A DNA stretch of 5,402 nucleotides from Pseudomonadota bacterium (GTDB lineage Bacteria > Pseudomonadota > Gammaproteobacteria > Steroidobacterales > Rariloculaceae): assembly GCA_009843005.1 (NCBI GenBank), contig VYEH01000237.1, positions 8,867 to 14,268 on the forward strand, given 5' to 3'. The position numbers were made by a program, and so were the translations under genes. This document shows, piece by piece, positions 1 through 5,402 of this stretch (positions within the stretch are counted from its first letter, which is position 1; each line of letters opens with the position of its first letter). Under the pieces are notes generated by a model. The model was not told the origin of the DNA. It saw only the letters and a list, made by a program, of their open reading frames with translations, and made no database searches.

Positions 1-122
1 TCCAGGCCAAGGACGGCTCGCCCCGGGCCAACGCGCGCGACATCGTCTTTCCGGACGGCAGGCGGTTGTTCCTGGGCTCAACGCGCATCGGTGCGCCGTA
101 TGACGACGAAGCAGAAGAATAG
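1..122 (+). CDS. 3' end of an unrecognised gene (partial)
   Basis: Reading from base 3, 39 sense codons run to a TAG stop at 120-122. The visible C-terminus includes the stretch DIVFPDGRRLFLGST and ends in an acidic tail (YDDEAEE). Third positions are mostly G or C, like the neighbouring genes, which supports this frame. The frame beginning at base 1 is also open, to a stop at 241-243, but it would run into the convergent lactonase gene and its translation is rich in Arg and Thr, as expected of a shadow frame. The PDG-R-LFLGS stretch could be a strand and turn of a beta-propeller or similar beta-rich domain, but that is only an impression. I do not recognise the family and assign no function. 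The gene is cut by the window edge and converges with the lactonase gene, leaving a 71-bp gap. Confidence 0.55.
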   Translation, partial: QAKDGSPRANARDIVFPDGRRLFLGSTRIGAPYDDEAEE

Positions 123-193
123 CCTGATCTCGCTTGACTCGATTCCACGCGGTTGCGCGCAGGTAACGATGACCTCGCGCCGAGAGGACATGC

Positions 194-1108
194 TCATCCC
201 GCAAACCGCGGTTCGGGCAACCCGCGGATTCCAAGCCCGCTGATCCGGAACAGGGAGCCCGCTCCGAATTGCGGCCTGACATCCCTGCGGAACCGGTCAT
301 GCACCGCCGGATGCTTCACCCTTGCCATGGAGGTCACATAGATTTCGTCCAGCCTGTCGCCGCCGAACATGACCGAGGTGATGTTCCTCACCGGCATCCC
401 GATCTTGCGTTCCACGTTGCCTTCCGGATCGTAGCGGACCAGGTCGCCGGAAATCAGCTCCGCGTTCCACAGGCAACCCTCCGCGTCCACCGTGGACCCG
501 TCCGGAACGCCCGCTCCACCCCTGGTGTCGGCGAACACGCGCCGGTTGGACAGCGTCCCGCTATCGATGTCGTAGTCGTACGCCCAGAACTCGTCGACGA
601 AGGTATCCGCCACGTAGAAGGTCCGGTCATCGGGGCTCCAGCAGGGCCCGTTGGTGCAGATGATGCCCTTCTCCACCCGGGTGACAGAGAGATCCGGGTC
701 AAGCCGCCACAGCCCGCAGATGGGCAGTTCCTCCTTGTCGTCCATGCCTCCGGCGATGAACCGCCCGCGGCGGTCCACCTTGCCGTCGTTGAGGCGCGAG
801 CGCGGCTGGTCGGCTTCGATGGTCTCGATGAGTTCCAGTTCTTCGGTCACCGGATCGAAGAAGTAGAAGCCGCGGTCCAGCGCCAGGACCAGCTTGCCGT
901 TCTTCCGCACGGCGAGTGCGCCTACGTCGCGATCCAGCGACCAGTTGTCGACCCGTCCGGACTTCGGGTGCAGCCGCCAGATAGCGGGATTGCCGATGCG
1001 CCGGCCGGTACCGTCCAGCCACCAGAGGACACCGGTCTCCGTGTCCCAAACCGGCCCTTCGCCAAGATGATTGGCGCAGGCCAGCACGCATTCGATCCGT
1101 AGAGCCAT
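194..1108 (-). CDS. SMP-30/gluconolactonase/LRE family protein
   Basis: Predicted six-bladed beta-propeller lactonase of 304 aa, close to the usual 290-310 aa of the family. Characterised members open sugar lactones such as glucono-1,5-lactone using one bound divalent metal; the substrate here is unknown. Motifs fall in family order: LGEGPVW with metal ligand Glu17, SRLNDGKVD with substrate residues Arg105 and Asn107, TNGPCWS with metal ligand Asn153, and VPDGSTVD with metal ligand Asp203. The C-terminus GLPEPRF is also typical. No catalytic residue is missing. I chose the ATG at 1108-1106 because family similarity begins directly there (MALRIECVLA) and a purine-rich GGAAGGGGA lies just upstream. 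The frame stays open for 46 more codons to a GTG at 1246, but that extension is Arg/Gly/Thr-rich and looks non-coding. There is no signal peptide and there are six Cys, so the protein is probably cytoplasmic, unlike the three exported products encoded divergently. Family is secure; substrate is not. Confidence 0.93.
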   Translation of the reverse strand: MALRIECVLACANHLGEGPVWDTETGVLWWLDGTGRRIGNPAIWRLHPKSGRVDNWSLDRDVGALAVRKNGKLVLALDRGFYFFDPVTEELELIETIEADQPRSRLNDGKVDRRGRFIAGGMDDKEELPICGLWRLDPDLSVTRVEKGIICTNGPCWSPDDRTFYVADTFVDEFWAYDYDIDSGTLSNRRVFADTRGGAGVPDGSTVDAEGCLWNAELISGDLVRYDPEGNVERKIGMPVRNITSVMFGGDRLDEIYVTSMARVKHPAVHDRFRRDVRPQFGAGSLFRISGLGIRGLPEPRFAG

Positions 1109-1268
1109 TCCCCTTCCAGTTGTACCTTGCCGCCGCGACGAGCCGACGGCGGCGTCCTGGCGGCTCGTGGCAACATGCATCGTCGTATGGTCCGTTCCGG
1201 CTGGCCGAAGACGGCCGATCGACCGAGGACGCGCACCCGTTGCCACGGGCTGCCGTTCAGCCGTAAAG

Positions 1269-1298
1269 ATTATGTGAGTTTAATTCGCTTAATTTCCA
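1269..1298 (-). promoter_or_regulatory. Candidate sigma70-like promoter for the lactonase gene
   Basis: On the minus strand, TGGAAA (plus-strand 1293-1298, four of six matches to TTGACA) is followed after 18 bases by CATAAT (plus-strand 1269-1274, five of six matches to TATAAT). This would give the lactonase mRNA a long structured leader of roughly 155 nt. It overlaps the candidate sulfatase promoter back to back, so the two could compete or share one operator. Confidence 0.35.
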
Positions 1299-1311
1299 GC
1301 AAAAACATAAT
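1284..1311 (+). promoter_or_regulatory. Candidate sigma70-like promoter for the sulfatase gene
   Basis: The -10-like CATAAT at 1306-1311 matches TATAAT at five of six positions. A weak -35-like TTCGCT at 1284-1289 (three of six) lies 16 bases upstream. Transcription would start near 1318, giving a leader of about 30 nt before the ATG at 1348. The call rests on base composition and consensus matching only. The poor -35 suggests either an activator-dependent promoter or a wrong call. Confidence 0.35.
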
Positions 1312-1347
1312 ATCCACTTCCCTCGGCGGACCTGGAGATGGGCGCGG

Positions 1348-2784
1348 ATGACAAGAAAAATCGCGTGTACACTCTTGCTGCTGTTCGCAGCGCTTCCCGG
1401 CCACGCGCAGGACGCGGACCGCCCCGACGTCCTGTTCATCGCCATCGACGACCTGAATGACTGGGTGGGCGTCCTCGGGGGGCATCCCCAGGCGAAAACC
1501 CCGAATATCGACGCGCTGGCCGCCCGGGGCATGGTGTTCACCAACGCCCACGCGACCGCCGCGATCTGCAACCCGTCGCGAACCTCCCTGATGCTGGGCC
1601 TGCGCCCTTCCACCACGGGCATTTACGAGAACGACCCAAGTTGGCTGGACCACGAACACCTGGCCGATCTGCCCACGATACCCCGGTATTTTCGCGAGCA
1701 TGGGTATCGCACCCTCGGCGCGGGCAAGATTTACCACGCCCATACGTATCGCATCGATGCTTTCAGTGGCTACCAGGACGCCCGCGCCTGGGACGACTTC
1801 TATCCGTCGTTCGAGCGACAGCTTCCGGACGAAGTCGGCCCGCCCGTGAGGCCCGCCAACGGAAACCCCATCAACATCGGTTTCGACTGGTCCCACGTGG
1901 TAACGGACGATCGGGCCATGGGCGACGGGCAGGTGGCGGCCTGGATATCGGAACGCCTGCTCGAACCGACGGACCGGCCGCGTTTCGTGGCGGCGGGCAT
2001 CTATCGCCCGCACCTGCCCTGGTACCTGCCCCAAGCCTATTTCGACGCTCACCCTCTGCCGGACATCGTGCTGCCCACCGTTCTGGAAAACGACTTGGAT
2101 GACGTATCGGAAATCGGCCGCGAGTTCACGCAGGGAGCGTTCATGCCGCCCCTGGACATTCATGAGTGGGTGGTGGAAGCGAACAAGTGGGCCGAAGGCG
2201 TACAGGCCTACCTGGCCAGCGTAACCTTCGCCGACGCCATGGTCGAGCAGATCGTCGACGCCCTGGACAGCAGCGGCCGCGCCGGCAATACGATCATCGC
2301 GCTGTGGTCCGATCACGGCTGGCACCTGGGCGAGAAGCAGAGATGGCGCAAGCACACGCTGTGGGAGGAATCCACCCGGGTGCCGCTGATCTTCGTCGCG
2401 CCCGGCGTGACCGCCCCCGGCAGCCGCAGCGAGCGCACCGTTTCATTGCTGGACCTCTTCCCCACATTGGCTGAACTCGCGGGCATCGAAACACCCGGGC
2501 ACCTCGAGGGGACGAGTCTCGTACCGCTCCTTGAGAACCCGGACCTGGAGTGGAATCGACCGGCCATTTCCACGCACCATTTCGGCAACCACGCGGTCCG
2601 CAACGAGCGCTACCGCTATATTCGCTACTACGACGGCAGCGAAGAACTGTACGACCGCGACGCCGACCCCAACGAATGGCACAACCTCGCCGGCGATCCA
2701 GATTACGCCGATGTCAAAGCGCAGCTGGCAAGTTGGCTGCCAACCGAGAACACACCGGACCTGCGGTTCGTGGATGAGCCATGA
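1348..2784 (+). CDS. Exported sulfatase, iduronate-2-sulfatase-like, Cys type
   Basis: Complete 478-aa arylsulfatase-superfamily enzyme that should hydrolyse a sulfate ester in the periplasm or outside the cell. Residues 1-20 form a Sec signal peptide with a likely cut after GHA. Metal ligands Asp34-Asp35 are in AIDDLND. The sulfatase signature CNPSR starts at Cys74, the residue converted to formylglycine. Asp322-His323 in SDHGWHLGEK complete the metal site. Lys127/His130 (GKIYH), His222 (RPHLPW) and Lys335 correspond to pocket residues of iduronate-2-sulfatase, and the C-terminal ELYDRDADPNEWHNLA motif is typical of that branch. Length is normal. Cys74 is the only cysteine left after signal cleavage. 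The ATG at 1348 has GGAG at 1334-1337, a rather long spacing of 10. The gene is first in a same-strand run with a DUF6152 protein and an alpha/beta hydrolase. Maturation needs a formylglycine-generating enzyme or anSME encoded elsewhere. The fold and chemistry are secure; the substrate could be a sulfated glycan or a small sulfate ester. Confidence 0.93.
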   Translation: MTRKIACTLLLLFAALPGHAQDADRPDVLFIAIDDLNDWVGVLGGHPQAKTPNIDALAARGMVFTNAHATAAICNPSRTSLMLGLRPSTTGIYENDPSWLDHEHLADLPTIPRYFREHGYRTLGAGKIYHAHTYRIDAFSGYQDARAWDDFYPSFERQLPDEVGPPVRPANGNPINIGFDWSHVVTDDRAMGDGQVAAWISERLLEPTDRPRFVAAGIYRPHLPWYLPQAYFDAHPLPDIVLPTVLENDLDDVSEIGREFTQGAFMPPLDIHEWVVEANKWAEGVQAYLASVTFADAMVEQIVDALDSSGRAGNTIIALWSDHGWHLGEKQRWRKHTLWEESTRVPLIFVAPGVTAPGSRSERTVSLLDLFPTLAELAGIETPGHLEGTSLVPLLENPDLEWNRPAISTHHFGNHAVRNERYRYIRYYDGSEELYDRDADPNEWHNLAGDPDYADVKAQLASWLPTENTPDLRFVDEP

Positions 2785-2841
2785 AGCAATCTCCCGTCCG
2801 GCATCCCAGACCCGGAGGCCGCTTAATTCACACGGCGTTTC

Positions 2842-2858
2842 AAGCCCGGCGCCGGCTT
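2842..2858 (+). terminator. Weak hairpin with T-rich tail between sulfatase and DUF6152 genes
   Basis: AAGCC (2842-2846) pairs with GGCTT (2854-2858) around a GC-rich 7-nt loop that can itself pair further in an alternative fold (CCG-GCGC-CGG). It is followed by TATTCCCTTCT, which is T-rich but interrupted. The hairpin sits in the 101-bp gap 28 bases before the next start codon. It may act as a partial terminator, an attenuator or an mRNA-processing/stability hairpin. In GC-rich DNA such a structure can arise by chance. Confidence 0.25.
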
Positions 2859-2876
2859 TATTCCCTTCTGACCCAC

Positions 2877-2880
2877 GGAG
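2877..2880 (+). promoter_or_regulatory. Ribosome binding site deciding the DUF6152 start
   Basis: GGAG lies five bases before the ATG at 2886, and the product of that ATG begins directly with a signal peptide. This favours 2886 over the in-frame upstream ATG at 2781, which overlaps the sulfatase stop codon as ATGA. Confidence 0.7.
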
Positions 2881-2885
2881 CAAAA

Positions 2886-3920
2886 ATGCGATTCACAACC
2901 CTGTTCCTGTCAATGATGGTGACCGTCCTGCCGACCGCAGCGCCGGGACACCACAGCGTCTCGGCCATTTACGACACGACCGCCGTGGTGGAAGCCGAGG
3001 GCCGGATCACCGACCTGTCGTGGCGCAATCCCCATGTGCAGTTCGAGCTTGAGGGCACGGACGAGAACGGATCGGTCCAGGTCTGGAATATCGCAATGAC
3101 CTCGCTCACGAATCTCAGGCGCGATGGCATTTCCGGCCAGCTCGTCAATGTCGGCGACCGGGTTCGCGTGGCCGGCAACCCGGGTCGAAGGGATTCGAGC
3201 ATGATCTACCTCGAAAACCTCATGTTGGCGAACGGCGAGGAAGTCGTCCTGGAGCCGCGGGGCGAGCCGCGCTGGGCAAATGAATACCTGGGGCGCGCCG
3301 GCCCCACCGGCCCCGGCGATCCGTCTGCGCCCGAACTCGGCATCTACCGGGTATGGAGCACGCCGCGCGACCAGGGGTTGCTGCTGCCCCAGGACACCAA
3401 CCCGAACTTCGATTTCGACCTTTATCCGCTGACACCGGCGGCCCGGGCGTCAGTCGACGGGTTCGACCGGGTCACCGACAGTCCCATCCTCAACTGTATT
3501 TCCAAGGGCATGCCAACGATCATGGAGCAGCCCTACCCCATGCAGTTCCTGCGCCAGGGCGACGACATCGTCCTGCACATGGAGGAGTACGACACGCTGC
3601 GCATGATCCACATGGACCCGAGCGTGACCGATGAGGGCCAGCCAACCTCAAAGCTCGGTTTCTCGACGGGACGGTGGGAGGGCAACACGCTGACGGTGCG
3701 CACCACCAGGTCCGATTGGCCCTGGTTCGACGTGGTCGGCACTCCCCAAAGCCAGAACTCGGAGTTGAACGAGCGTTTCACCCTCAGCGAGGACGGCAGC
3801 CGGCTGGACTACTCGCTGACCGTGACCGACTCCGCCAACTTCACCGAGCCGGTCACAGTGACCAAGTTCTGGGTCTGGTATCCGGAAATGACGGTTGAGC
3901 CCTTCCAGTGCAGAATTTGA
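2886..3920 (+). CDS. DUF6152-family exported protein of unknown function
   Basis: A 344-aa secreted protein. Residues 1 to about 21 form a signal peptide (hydrophobic LFLSMMVTVLP, then TAAPG); the mature chain would start at or near HHS. Residues 22-125 match the DUF6152 pattern: an N-terminal His-His-Ser, a conserved EGRITDLSWRNPHV segment, and a VGDRVRVAGNPGR turn as in a small OB-like beta-barrel. After a Pro/Gly-rich linker (about 126-200), the second half carries motifs I recall from long homologues: NCISKGMP, QPYPMQF, EEYDTLRMIHMD, GRWEGNTLTVRTT, ERFTL and a terminal FWVWYPE...C. Its only two Cys, 204 and 342, both lie in this half and could form a disulfide. The start at 2886 is set by GGAG and the signal peptide. 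The 35-residue extension from 2781 is basic and lacks family similarity. Position between a sulfatase and a hydrolase, with only 42 bp to the latter, suggests co-transcription. Biochemical role is unknown. Confidence 0.85.
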   Translation: MRFTTLFLSMMVTVLPTAAPGHHSVSAIYDTTAVVEAEGRITDLSWRNPHVQFELEGTDENGSVQVWNIAMTSLTNLRRDGISGQLVNVGDRVRVAGNPGRRDSSMIYLENLMLANGEEVVLEPRGEPRWANEYLGRAGPTGPGDPSAPELGIYRVWSTPRDQGLLLPQDTNPNFDFDLYPLTPAARASVDGFDRVTDSPILNCISKGMPTIMEQPYPMQFLRQGDDIVLHMEEYDTLRMIHMDPSVTDEGQPTSKLGFSTGRWEGNTLTVRTTRSDWPWFDVVGTPQSQNSELNERFTLSEDGSRLDYSLTVTDSANFTEPVTVTKFWVWYPEMTVEPFQCRI

Positions 3921-3952
3921 GCGACACGGTCGGAAAACCGAGCGATGAAATC

Positions 3953-3956
3953 GGAG
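3953..3956 (+). promoter_or_regulatory. Ribosome binding site deciding the hydrolase start
   Basis: GGAG lies six bases before the ATG at 3963. A second in-frame ATG at 3945 would add only MKSENK ahead of the signal peptide and has a weaker upstream purine run, so 3963 is preferred. Confidence 0.7.
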
Positions 3957-3962
3957 AACAAG

Positions 3963-5402
3963 ATGAAATTTGACACCCGAACTTTTTTACTGACCTGTCT
4001 GATGGCGCCGATGGCCAACGCAGGCGTTGTCGGCGCGGACGTGGACATCCACGAAGACGTGCTGGGCGGAAAGTCCTGGGGCCTGGCCGGGCCATACGAG
4101 AAGCTCATCGGTACGCTGTATTTCGAAGTCGATCCGGAAAATCCGGCCAATCAGCTCATCGTCGACATCGAGCACGCGCCCGTCAACGCGGACGGCAACG
4201 TGGAGTTTTCTTCCAATTTCGTTCTGCTCAAGCCCAAGCAAGCGGAGCGCGGCAACGGCACGGTGATCGTCGGCGTGGCGAATCGCGGCACGCGGCGCAT
4301 GCTGACCTTCTTCAACCACGGCAGCGACGAGCACGAGGAGTGGGACGCCGTCAACCCCACCACGGCCGAGAACTTCGGCGACGGATTCCTCATGCAACAA
4401 GGCTACACGCTGCTGTGGGTGGGTTGGCAGCTCGATGTACCGCTGAGCCGCCCCTACGGCTCGCGGGTCTTCGTGCCCCGCGTGGAGCCGGATGATCCCA
4501 TTGAGGGCCTGGTGCGAAGCGACTTCGTGGTCCGCGAACCGATATTCGACCGCACGCTTGCCGACAGGAACCACGTGCCCTACCCGGTTTCCGATCCCGG
4601 CGCGCCCGAGAGCGTGATGACGGTCCGGGACACGGTGGAGGGCGAACGGCAGACCATTCCCCGTGACCAATGGGACTTTGCCCGCCTGGAAAACGGTGAG
4701 GTCGTCCCTGACATGACCCGCGTCTATCTTTCCACCGGGTTCGAGCCCCACCGAATCTACGAGGTGGTGTACAAGGCACGGAACCCGGAGGTCATCGGGC
4801 TGGGGCTGGCGGCGCTGCGCGACGCGGCATCGCTGGTGAAGTACGGCTCATCGGAGGAATTGAACATTCCCGAAGGCGCGATCGGCCACGCCATCGGCTA
4901 CGGCATGTCGCAGCCGGGACGCACGCTGCGCACTCTCGTCTACATGGGCTTCAACGAGGACGAGCAGAGCCGCAAGGCCTTTGACGGCATCATCGCGCAG
5001 ATCGGCGGCGCGGCGCGCGGCAGCTTCAATCTGCGCTTCGGCCAGGCATCCCGGGACGCGCATCCGTTCCTGAATTTCTTCTATCCCACCGACATCTTTC
5101 CGTATGCCGACGTGGAGCTGACCGATCCGTTGACCGGCGAGAGCGGCGGAATGCTTTCCCATGTCCCAGAAGAGTTCATGCCGAAGGTCTACAACGTCAA
5201 CACGTCCTATGAATATTGGGGCCGTGTGGCGTCGCTGCTGACCACCACGCTTGACGGCCAGGAAGATGCGCCGATGATGGAGGAGCACGCCCGTGTCTAT
5301 CACTTCGCCGGATCCCAGCACCTGCCCTCGGAGTTCCCCCCGGAGCAGACCAACGGCCAGAACATCAACAACCCCAACGATTTCTCGTGGTTCATGCGCG
5401 CG
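3963..5402 (+). CDS. Exported alpha/beta hydrolase domain protein, PF20091 type (3' truncated by window)
   Basis: The frame stays open for 480 codons to the window end with no stop, so the gene is cut. Relatives are, from memory, about 600-700 aa. Residues 1-20 form a signal peptide ending ANA. Recognisable blocks of the family follow: GPYEKLIGTLYFEVDP (residues 43-58), VANRGTRRML, FLMQQGYTLLWVGWQ, then the nucleophile elbow GYGMSQPGR with Ser316 as probable catalytic serine. After this come YMGFNEDE, KAFDGI, NLRFGQ, PYADVELTDPLTG, NTSYEYWGRVASLL and VYHFAGSQH, where His453 is a candidate catalytic histidine. The acid is probably in the EYW segment (Glu417) or elsewhere. The family is thought to be serine hydrolases acting on esters or similar bonds; the substrate here is unknown. 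The visible mature part has no Cys. The elbow reads SQPG where I recall SQSG in most relatives. It is third in the sulfatase/DUF6152 run, 42 bp downstream of the latter. Confidence 0.88.
   Translation, partial: MKFDTRTFLLTCLMAPMANAGVVGADVDIHEDVLGGKSWGLAGPYEKLIGTLYFEVDPENPANQLIVDIEHAPVNADGNVEFSSNFVLLKPKQAERGNGTVIVGVANRGTRRMLTFFNHGSDEHEEWDAVNPTTAENFGDGFLMQQGYTLLWVGWQLDVPLSRPYGSRVFVPRVEPDDPIEGLVRSDFVVREPIFDRTLADRNHVPYPVSDPGAPESVMTVRDTVEGERQTIPRDQWDFARLENGEVVPDMTRVYLSTGFEPHRIYEVVYKARNPEVIGLGLAALRDAASLVKYGSSEELNIPEGAIGHAIGYGMSQPGRTLRTLVYMGFNEDEQSRKAFDGIIAQIGGAARGSFNLRFGQASRDAHPFLNFFYPTDIFPYADVELTDPLTGESGGMLSHVPEEFMPKVYNVNTSYEYWGRVASLLTTTLDGQEDAPMMEEHARVYHFAGSQHLPSEFPPEQTNGQNINNPNDFSWFMRA

Larger units (their letters stand above)
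1109..1347. promoter_or_regulatory. Divergent intergenic control region
   Basis: These 239 bases separate the lactonase start (minus strand) from the sulfatase start (plus strand) and should carry both promoters. The stretch from about 1262 to 1320 is clearly AT-rich against its GC-rich surroundings. It contains a 7-bp inverted repeat, ATTATGT at 1269-1275 and ACATAAT at 1305-1311, and at its centre two TTAATT copies nine bases apart (1280-1285 and 1289-1294). The lactonase side (1129-1247) is GC-rich and holds several inverted repeats: GCCGCCG/CGGCGGC, ACGAGCCG/CGGCTCGT, GGCCG/CGGCC and a longer-range CGTGGCAAC/GTTGCCACG. I see no convincing open reading frame in it apart from the weak upstream extension of the lactonase frame. 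Confidence 0.6.

Noticed and set aside
198..217. AACCGCGGTT palindrome flanked by CCCG/CGGG, considered as a terminator between the convergent genes
   Set aside because: It lies inside the lactonase coding end, has no T-run on either side, and the perfect 10-bp palindrome leaves no room for a normal loop.
269..1102. 277-codon plus-strand open frame opposite the lactonase
   Set aside because: Composition is that of a shadow frame (rich in Pro, Arg, Val, His) and the opposite strand encodes an intact SMP-30 protein.
1109..1246. 46-residue N-terminal extension of the lactonase from a GTG start
   Set aside because: Low-complexity Arg/Gly/Thr-rich sequence with no signal peptide or family similarity; the internal ATG at 1108 has a purine-rich site and starts exactly where homology begins.
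1270..2355. 361-codon open frame on the minus strand opposite the sulfatase
   Set aside because: Its translation shows no family motif and it lies fully antisense to a sulfatase with all motifs intact; long antisense frames are usual in GC-rich DNA.
2781..2885. ATGA overlap of the sulfatase stop with an upstream in-frame start for the DUF6152 gene
   Set aside because: It would put 35 basic residues ahead of a proper signal peptide; GGAG at 2877-2880 supports the ATG at 2886.
3927..3941. Small hairpin CGGT/ACCG or TCGG/CCGA in the 42-bp gap before the hydrolase
   Set aside because: Only four base pairs and no T-tail; too weak to call.
3945..3962. Upstream in-frame ATG for the hydrolase
   Set aside because: Adds only six polar residues before the signal peptide and has a weaker ribosome binding site than the ATG at 3963.
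3987..4751. 254-codon minus-strand open frame
   Set aside because: Lies antisense to the alpha/beta hydrolase, whose signal peptide and family motifs are clear; no recognisable motif in the antisense product.
4848..5321. 157-codon minus-strand open frame
   Set aside because: Antisense shadow over the catalytic part of the hydrolase, including the codons of the nucleophile elbow.

Overview
This 5.4 kb window is GC-rich bacterial DNA, with mostly G or C at third codon positions, and it is densely packed with genes. Three of the four well-supported proteins begin with Sec-type signal peptides. Together with the gene families present (SMP-30 lactonase, Cys-type sulfatase, DUF6152, PF20091-type alpha/beta hydrolase), this suggests a Gram-negative heterotroph, most likely a proteobacterium. 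I recall this gene mix from environmental (marine or soil) Gammaproteobacteria, but the window alone cannot fix the taxon.

Layout. (1) Bases 1-122 hold the 3' end of an unrecognised plus-strand gene. (2) Convergent to it, on the minus strand, 1108-194 encodes a complete SMP-30/gluconolactonase/LRE-family protein of 304 aa with all expected metal and substrate residues. (3) Bases 1109-1347 are a 239-bp divergent intergenic region. It contains an AT-rich core (about 1262-1320) with two mirrored -10-like CATAAT elements and a TTAATT direct repeat between them, plus several inverted repeats on the lactonase side. (4) On the plus strand follows a run of three genes for exported proteins: a sulfatase of the iduronate-2-sulfatase-like type (1348-2784), a two-part DUF6152-family protein (2886-3920), and an alpha/beta hydrolase of the PF20091 type (3963 to beyond the window end). 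The last gene has no stop codon in the window.

How the genes may work together (inference): the plus-strand genes look like a co-transcribed set of periplasmic or exported enzymes. The sulfatase would strip sulfate esters and the alpha/beta hydrolase would cleave an ester or related bond, while the divergently transcribed, apparently cytoplasmic lactonase could open a lactone downstream. No transporter, regulator or sulfatase-maturation enzyme lies in the window, so the substrate cannot be named. I see no RNA genes, CRISPR arrays, insertion sequences or clear mobile-element boundaries. Nothing here is demonstrably a new system. The most interesting parts are the structured divergent control region and the pairing of a DUF6152 protein with a PF20091 hydrolase and a sulfatase.
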